DNA of 64,000 bases from an uncultured Acetatifactor sp. GTDB taxonomy: Bacteria > Bacillota > Clostridia > Lachnospirales > Lachnospiraceae. Under the pieces are notes generated by a model that saw only the letters and a list, made by a program, of their open reading frames with translations, was not told the DNA's origin and searched no databases. The stretch covers positions 37,419-101,418 of the forward strand of contig CANQEH010000009.1 in the NCBI GenBank assembly GCA_947594835.1, written 5' to 3'. Positions 60,448-64,000 of the stretch are shown in pieces (the stretch's first letter is position 1; the number at the start of each line of letters is the position of its first letter). A program made the translations under genes and the position numbers.

Positions 60448-60870
60448 ATGAAAGAGAAAGACTGTATTTTTTGTAAGATTGCAAACGGAGAAATCCCTTC
60501 CAAGACCTTGTATGAGGACGAAATGTTCCGGGTGATTCTGGATCTCAATCCGGCCACCCGCGGCCATGCGCTGATCCTGCCGAAAGCCCATGCTGCGGAT
60601 CTGTACGGGCTGCCGGAGGAGACGGCGTCAAAGATTCTGGTGCTGGCCAAAGAGCTGGCGGTCTCCATGCGGGACAGGCTGCACTGCGACGGGCTGAATC
60701 TGGTGCAGAATAACGGGGAGGCGGCGGGACAGACGGTTCCCCATTTCCATCTCCATATGATTCCACGGTATGTGGGCGACGGGCAGACGTTGGGCTGGGC
60801 GCCGGGAGAGGCTACTCAGGAGGATCTGGAGGAAGTCAGAGCGGTGATGACCAGGCAGGATGCGCTATGA
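60448..60870 (+). CDS. HIT family nucleotide hydrolase
   Basis: 140-residue protein with the catalytic HIT triad VPHFHLHMIPR and, near the N-terminus, CIFCKIANGEIPSKTLYED. These enzymes hydrolyse adenosine 5'-phosphoramidate or dinucleoside polyphosphates. The ATG at 60448 lies five bases after GTGGAGG; the longer frame overlaps the previous gene. Its ATGA stop overlaps the start of the fumarase alpha gene. Confidence 0.95.
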   Translation: MKEKDCIFCKIANGEIPSKTLYEDEMFRVILDLNPATRGHALILPKAHAADLYGLPEETASKILVLAKELAVSMRDRLHCDGLNLVQNNGEAAGQTVPHFHLHMIPRYVGDGQTLGWAPGEATQEDLEEVRAVMTRQDAL

Positions 60871-61709
60871 GAACCATAGAGACAAGGGAGATTACCCGGA
60901 ATATCAAAGAGATGTGCATAGAGGCAAACCATTTCCTGCCGGAGGACATGAAATGCGCTTTACAGGCGGGGGCAGATACGGAGGAATCGCCTTTGGGCCG
61001 TCAGATTCTGGGGCAGCTGCAGGAGAATCTGCAGATCGCCGCACAAGAGATGATCCCAATCTGCCAGGATACCGGCATGGCGGTTATCTTTTTTGAAATC
61101 GGCCAGGAGGTACACTTTACGGGCGGGCTGTTGGAAGACGCCATTCAGGAGGGCGTCCGTCAGGGATACCGGGAGGGCTTTTTGAGAAAGTCTGTGGTAA
61201 AGGATCCCATCTGCCGGGAAAATACCGGGGATAACACGCCGGCGGTGATCCATTATGCGATTGTGCCGGGCGATAAGGTGCAGATTACGGTAGCGCCAAA
61301 GGGATTTGGCAGTGAAAACATGAGCCGCGTGTTTATGTTAAAACCTGCCGATGGAATAGAAGGGGTTAAGAGCGCTGTTTTGACTGCGGTCAAGGATGCG
61401 GGCCCCAATGCCTGTCCCCCCATGGTAGTGGGCGTGGGAATCGGGGGAACTTTTGAAAAGTGTGCGCTGATGGCGAAGCGGGCGTTGACACGCCCCCTGG
61501 ATCAGCGCTCCCACATCGGGTATGTGCGGGAACTGGAGCAGGAACTGCTGCAGAAGATCAACTGCCTGGGCATAGGGCCGGGCGGGCTGGGCGGCAGTGT
61601 GACGGCGCTGGCAGTCAATGTGGAAACCTATCCGACACACATTGCCGGACTGCCGGTGGCAGTCAATATCTGCTGCCATGTCAACCGTCATGCAGTCCGA
61701 ATTTTATAA
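60867..61709 (+). CDS. Fumarate hydratase class I, alpha subunit
   Basis: 280-residue iron-sulfur hydratase subunit (fumarase or L-tartrate dehydratase family; neighbour and length fit fumarase). Cys ligands for the 4Fe-4S cluster are in IPICQDTGMAVIFF, PNACPPMVVGVGIGG and the KCALMAKRAL segment. The core ENTGDNTPAVIHYAIVPG and KGFGSENMSRVFML are typical. Anaerobic bacteria keep the two subunits as separate genes, as here. Coupled to the HIT gene by a 4-base overlap. Confidence 0.93.
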   Translation: MRTIETREITRNIKEMCIEANHFLPEDMKCALQAGADTEESPLGRQILGQLQENLQIAAQEMIPICQDTGMAVIFFEIGQEVHFTGGLLEDAIQEGVRQGYREGFLRKSVVKDPICRENTGDNTPAVIHYAIVPGDKVQITVAPKGFGSENMSRVFMLKPADGIEGVKSAVLTAVKDAGPNACPPMVVGVGIGGTFEKCALMAKRALTRPLDQRSHIGYVRELEQELLQKINCLGIGPGGLGGSVTALAVNVETYPTHIAGLPVAVNICCHVNRHAVRIL

Positions 61710-61759
61710 TTATGTATCATTGATTGGCAGGTGTGCTGAGGCACGCCAGGGGTAAAAGT

Positions 61760-62311
61760 ATGGAACGGCATATCCAGGCGCCTTTTGACAGCAAGACAGC
61801 CGCTTCTCTGCGGGCAGGAGATTATGTGTACCTGACAGGAACCATCTACACAGCCCGGGATGCGGCACACAAAAGAATGTATGAAAACCTGCAAAAAGGG
61901 GAAAAGCTACCTTTGGAGATAGAGGGAAATGTGCTCTATTATATGGGGCCTTCTCCCGCCAGGCCAGGGAAGCCCATTGGATCTGCAGGGCCCACCACTG
62001 CAAGCCGTATGGACAAATATACGCCAGCCCTGCTGGATCTGGGGCTGAGAGCCATGATTGGCAAAGGCAGGCGGAGCCCGGAGGTAAAGGAGGCGCTGAT
62101 ACGCAATGGAGCCGTTTACTTCGCGGCGGTGGGCGGCGCAGGCGCGTTGCTCTCCAGGGCGATTCTATCCTCCGAGGTAATCGCATATGATGATTTAGGT
62201 ACAGAAGCCATCCACAAGCTGCAGGTAAAAGACTTTCCGGTCATCGTGGTGATGGACTGCCAGGGCAGAAATCTTTATGAAATGGCCGTCCAATCGTATA
62301 GCAGGGAGTAA
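61760..62311 (+). CDS. Fumarate hydratase class I, beta subunit
   Basis: 183-residue subunit of the two-component fumarase. Typical segments: LRAGDYVYLTGTIYTARDAA HKRM, ILYYMGP-like NVLYYMGPSPARPGKPIGSA, GPTTASRMDKYTPALL and AYDDLGTEAIHKLQVKDFPV. The ATG at 61760 follows GGGGTAAAA and matches the family start. It directly follows the alpha subunit gene; together they interconvert fumarate and malate. Confidence 0.93.
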   Translation: MERHIQAPFDSKTAASLRAGDYVYLTGTIYTARDAAHKRMYENLQKGEKLPLEIEGNVLYYMGPSPARPGKPIGSAGPTTASRMDKYTPALLDLGLRAMIGKGRRSPEVKEALIRNGAVYFAAVGGAGALLSRAILSSEVIAYDDLGTEAIHKLQVKDFPVIVVMDCQGRNLYEMAVQSYSRE

Positions 62312-62341
62312 CTCGGAAACGGACAGAAAGGATTGGGGCGT

Positions 62342-63067
62342 GTGGGACGGATCGTATTGATGGTATTGAGGTTAATTCTCAAAGTACCCTATTACCTGAT
62401 TGGCATATGGTGGAACGGGAAACGGAAAGATTATGATCTGGAGCGTTCCTATGCGTTTGTGAAAAAGGTGACAAAGGCTGCCAACCGTGCAGGCCGGGTG
62501 ACCATCGAAGCCCATGGCCTGGAAAATATTCCAAAGGAGAATGGGTTTATCTTTTTCCCCAACCATCAGGGGCTGTTCGACGTATTGGTGTTCTTGGAAT
62601 CCTGCCCGGTACCCTTTGCCTTTGTGATGAAAAAAGAGGCAAGCCAGATTATCCTGCTCAAGCAGGTGGCCAACGCGCTGCGCTCCATCGTGATCGACCG
62701 GGAAGATATCCGACAGTCCATGGAAGTGATCAACCAAGTGGCGGAGGAAGTGAAAAAGGGAAGGAACTTTCTGATCTTTGCAGAAGGCACCAGAAGCAAA
62801 ATGGGAAACCAGCTGCTTCCGTTTAAGGGAGGCACGTTCAAAAGCGCCTTAAAGGCCCAATGCCCCATTGTGCCATGCGCATTGATTGATTCCTTTCAAC
62901 CTTTTGACAAAAAATCTATCGCTCCTGTGACGGTAAAGCTGATTTATCTGCCGCCTATCCCCTATGAGGAATATAGGGAGATGAAAACGCCGGAAATCGC
63001 CAGGATGGTCAAGTCCAGAATCGAAGCGGCCATTGACGGATATGTGAACGGATGCGGGAACCGATAA
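62342..63067 (+). CDS. plsC: 1-acyl-sn-glycerol-3-phosphate acyltransferase (PlsC-like)
   Basis: 241-residue membrane-associated acyltransferase of phospholipid synthesis. Catalytic motif I is FPNHQGLFDVLVF (NHx4D) and motif III is LIFAEGTRSKMG (EGTR). An N-terminal TM anchor precedes (IVLMVLRLILKVPYYLIGIW). GTG at 62342 lies nine bases after AAAGGA; a TTG at 62333 is too close to that site. Not part of the fumarase unit by spacing alone (30 bases), so cotranscription is possible. Confidence 0.92.
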   Translation: MGRIVLMVLRLILKVPYYLIGIWWNGKRKDYDLERSYAFVKKVTKAANRAGRVTIEAHGLENIPKENGFIFFPNHQGLFDVLVFLESCPVPFAFVMKKEASQIILLKQVANALRSIVIDREDIRQSMEVINQVAEEVKKGRNFLIFAEGTRSKMGNQLLPFKGGTFKSALKAQCPIVPCALIDSFQPFDKKSIAPVTVKLIYLPPIPYEEYREMKTPEIARMVKSRIEAAIDGYVNGCGNR

Positions 63068-63073
63068 AAAAGC

Positions 63074-63102
63074 GTTGACAAAAAACAAGGCCTTAGGTAT
63101 AA
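63074..63102 (+). promoter_or_regulatory. Consensus promoter of the tRNA-Ser gene
   Basis: TTGACA (63074-63079), 17-base spacer, TATAAT (63097-63102): a perfect match to the sigma-A consensus. Transcription would start near 63109 and leave a leader of about 59 bases before the tRNA. Confidence 0.9.
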
Positions 63103-63167
63103 TGAATTCTGCGTCACATAACTGGTGCGCAGCATAACTGAATTGGTAGAGACGTAGTTCGGATCAA

Positions 63168-63255
63168 GGAGAAATACTCAAGAGGCCGAAGAGGCGCCCC
63201 TGCTAAGGGTGTAGGTCGGGCAACCGGCGCGAGGGTTCAAATCCCTCTTTCTCCG
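63168..63255 (+). tRNA. tRNA-Ser (anticodon GCU)
   Basis: 88-base tRNA. The acceptor stem GGAGAAA/TTTCTCC is perfect and the discriminator base is G. The anticodon loop CTGCTAA gives anticodon GCT. A long class II variable arm (TAGGTCGGGCAACCGGCG) marks it as serine. The T arm is GAGGG-TTCAAAT-CCCTC. The 3' CCA is not encoded. Confidence 0.95.
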
Positions 63256-63273
63256 TTTCTCTGCCAGAAAGAA

Positions 63274-63310
63274 AAGAAATCTTGAGTGATCGAGATTTCT
63301 TTTTTATTTT
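63274..63310 (+). terminator. Rho-independent terminator after tRNA-Ser
   Basis: AGAAATCT (63275-63282) pairs with AGATTTCT (63293-63300), followed by a T-rich run. Confidence 0.8.
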
Positions 63311-63375
63311 CTGAAATCGCAAGGGGAATCTGTCGATGCGGATGTTGTCTGAAAGCGAAGGAGGGGTATTTTGAC

Positions 63376-63810
63376 GTGACAGTATACAGAGAAAATGCTC
63401 TGGATATGGAAGATTACAGCAGACTGCGGGAAAGTGTCGGATGGCTGCTGTTTTCCGGGGAACAGATGCAGAACGCGCTGGCACACAGCGCCTATACGGT
63501 TCTTGCCGTAAAAGACGGGCAGACAGTCGGTATGGGAAGACTGATTGGCGATGGAATGTATCACATTATAGTCGACGTTGTCGTTTGCCCCGCCTGTCAG
63601 GGAAAGGGAATCGGCACCCATATCATGGAGATGCTGATAAAATATGTGGAGGACAAGACGCCCCTGGGTGGGCGCTCCAGCATACATCTGGCCGCCGAAA
63701 AAGGGAAAGAAGGATTTTATGAAAAGCTGGGATTTAAAAAGCTGCCCCATGAGTATTGTGGCTGCGGAATGCGCAAAATCATTTATCATCCAGAGGAGGG
63801 TAAAATCTGA
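63376..63810 (+). CDS. GNAT family N-acetyltransferase
   Basis: 144-residue enzyme of the GNAT fold. The acetyl-CoA site is VDVVVCPACQGKGIGTHIME (Q/RxxGxG/A pattern), followed by LAAEKGKEGFYEKLGFKKLP, the usual end of motif B. The acceptor substrate is unknown. The GTG at 63376 is used, after GGAGGGG with nine-base spacing, because no ATG is near. Confidence 0.88.
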   Translation: MTVYRENALDMEDYSRLRESVGWLLFSGEQMQNALAHSAYTVLAVKDGQTVGMGRLIGDGMYHIIVDVVVCPACQGKGIGTHIMEMLIKYVEDKTPLGGRSSIHLAAEKGKEGFYEKLGFKKLPHEYCGCGMRKIIYHPEEGKI

Positions 63811-63822
63811 AAAAACGAATGG

Positions 63823-63851
63823 TTGACAACCTTTAGGCAATATGCTATTAT
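63823..63851 (+). promoter_or_regulatory. Tandem promoter P1 of a probable rRNA operon
   Basis: TTGACA (63823-63828), 17-base spacer, TATTAT (63846-63851). The transcript would contain a small hairpin CACCCC/GGGGTG at 63859-63886. Confidence 0.75.
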
Positions 63852-63906
63852 AAAAACCCACCCCGAAAGAGAAGAAATGAGGGGTGAGAAAAAATTAAAA
63901 AAGTAG

Positions 63907-63935
63907 TTGACAAAGCGGAAAAACTGTGATATTCT
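63907..63935 (+). promoter_or_regulatory. Tandem promoter P2 of a probable rRNA operon
   Basis: TTGACA (63907-63912), 17-base spacer, TATTCT (63930-63935), 84 bases after P1. Two strong promoters in series are typical ahead of 16S rRNA. Confidence 0.75.
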
Positions 63936-64000
63936 ATCAGAGTTGCCGCAAAGAACGGCCAACGAAGCTGAACCTTGACAAATAAACAGTAATGCAACCC
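63936..64000 (+). promoter_or_regulatory. Leader sequence, likely upstream of 16S rRNA
   Basis: No gene. The segment GAACCTTGACAAATAAACAG resembles the conserved element with CTTTGAAAACT that lies ahead of Firmicutes 16S genes and may serve antitermination (boxA-like). The window ends before any rRNA sequence. Confidence 0.45.

Noticed and set aside
63970..63985. Third promoter at the TTGACA in the leader near 63975
   Set aside because: No -10 can be judged before the window ends, and the sequence fits the conserved pre-16S element better.
1..64000. CRISPR array, insertion sequence or prophage
   Set aside because: No regularly spaced direct repeats, transposase, integrase or phage structural gene was seen.

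Overview
This window looks like chromosome of a spore-forming, flagellated, Gram-positive anaerobe of the Lachnospiraceae (Clostridia). The evidence is a YesM/YesN-type two-component system with CUT1 sugar transporters, a BofA sporulation regulator beside a DUF2508 (YaaL-like) gene, flagellin with FliS, a Gram-positive-style Tad pilus operon, a two-subunit iron-sulfur fumarase, strong AGGAGG Shine-Dalgarno sites and many TTG/GTG starts. No species can be named from sequence alone.

Layout. 1-15.3 kb is a carbohydrate locus. A divergent response regulator and sensor kinase face an ABC solute-binding lipoprotein and two permeases that flank an F5/8C-like protein. They are followed by a GH88 unsaturated glucuronyl hydrolase, two lipoproteins (one a second solute-binding protein), mannonate dehydratase UxuA, TatD, a KdgF-like cupin and a GH42 beta-galactosidase. 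Together they suggest uptake and breakdown of oligosaccharides ending in unsaturated uronic acid (from pectin, glycosaminoglycan or a similar polymer), feeding the 2-keto-3-deoxygluconate route. No transporter ATPase is present, so a shared MsmX-type ATPase is probably used. 15.3-16.65 kb is an AT-richer insert with a ParE/RelB toxin-antitoxin pair and a decayed gene. 16.8-19.7 kb is a DUF2975 / XRE regulator / DUF4173 / lipoprotein operon. 19.6-26.5 kb holds a MATE transporter, an ABC-class ATPase and a heterodimeric ABC exporter. 26.7-36.9 kb holds a small membrane protein, a FeoA-FeoB fusion, a DHH phosphoesterase, RsmA, a large TPR/acidic protein with internal repeats, and glycogen branching enzyme.

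36.9-43.3 kb (minus strand) is a five-gene signalling operon: a secreted protein, a FecR-domain protein, a CHASE2 adenylate cyclase, a sugar isomerase-like protein and a GAF-HD-GYP protein. 43.4-48.1 kb is a short flagellar unit (a FliK-like large protein, flagellin, FliS). YaaL-like and BofA genes follow. 48.8-58.6 kb is a complete Tad (Flp) pilus operon from its own promoter: TadV, TadZ, TadA, TadB, TadC, a Flp pilin of only 58 residues, pseudopilin-like proteins (one with a duplicated Cys module), a second A24-like protein and a DUF6382-FHA protein. A rhomboid protease comes next. 59.3-63.8 kb carries an FMN-SCP2 fusion, a HIT hydrolase, both fumarase subunits, a PlsC acyltransferase, tRNA-Ser(GCU) and a GNAT acetyltransferase. 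The last 180 bases hold two tandem consensus promoters and a leader that looks like the start of an rRNA operon lying just outside the window.

The regions most worth attention are the cyclase/FecR/HD-GYP operon, the Tad operon with its non-standard parts, the 978-residue FliK-like protein beside flagellin, and the repeat-bearing TPR protein.
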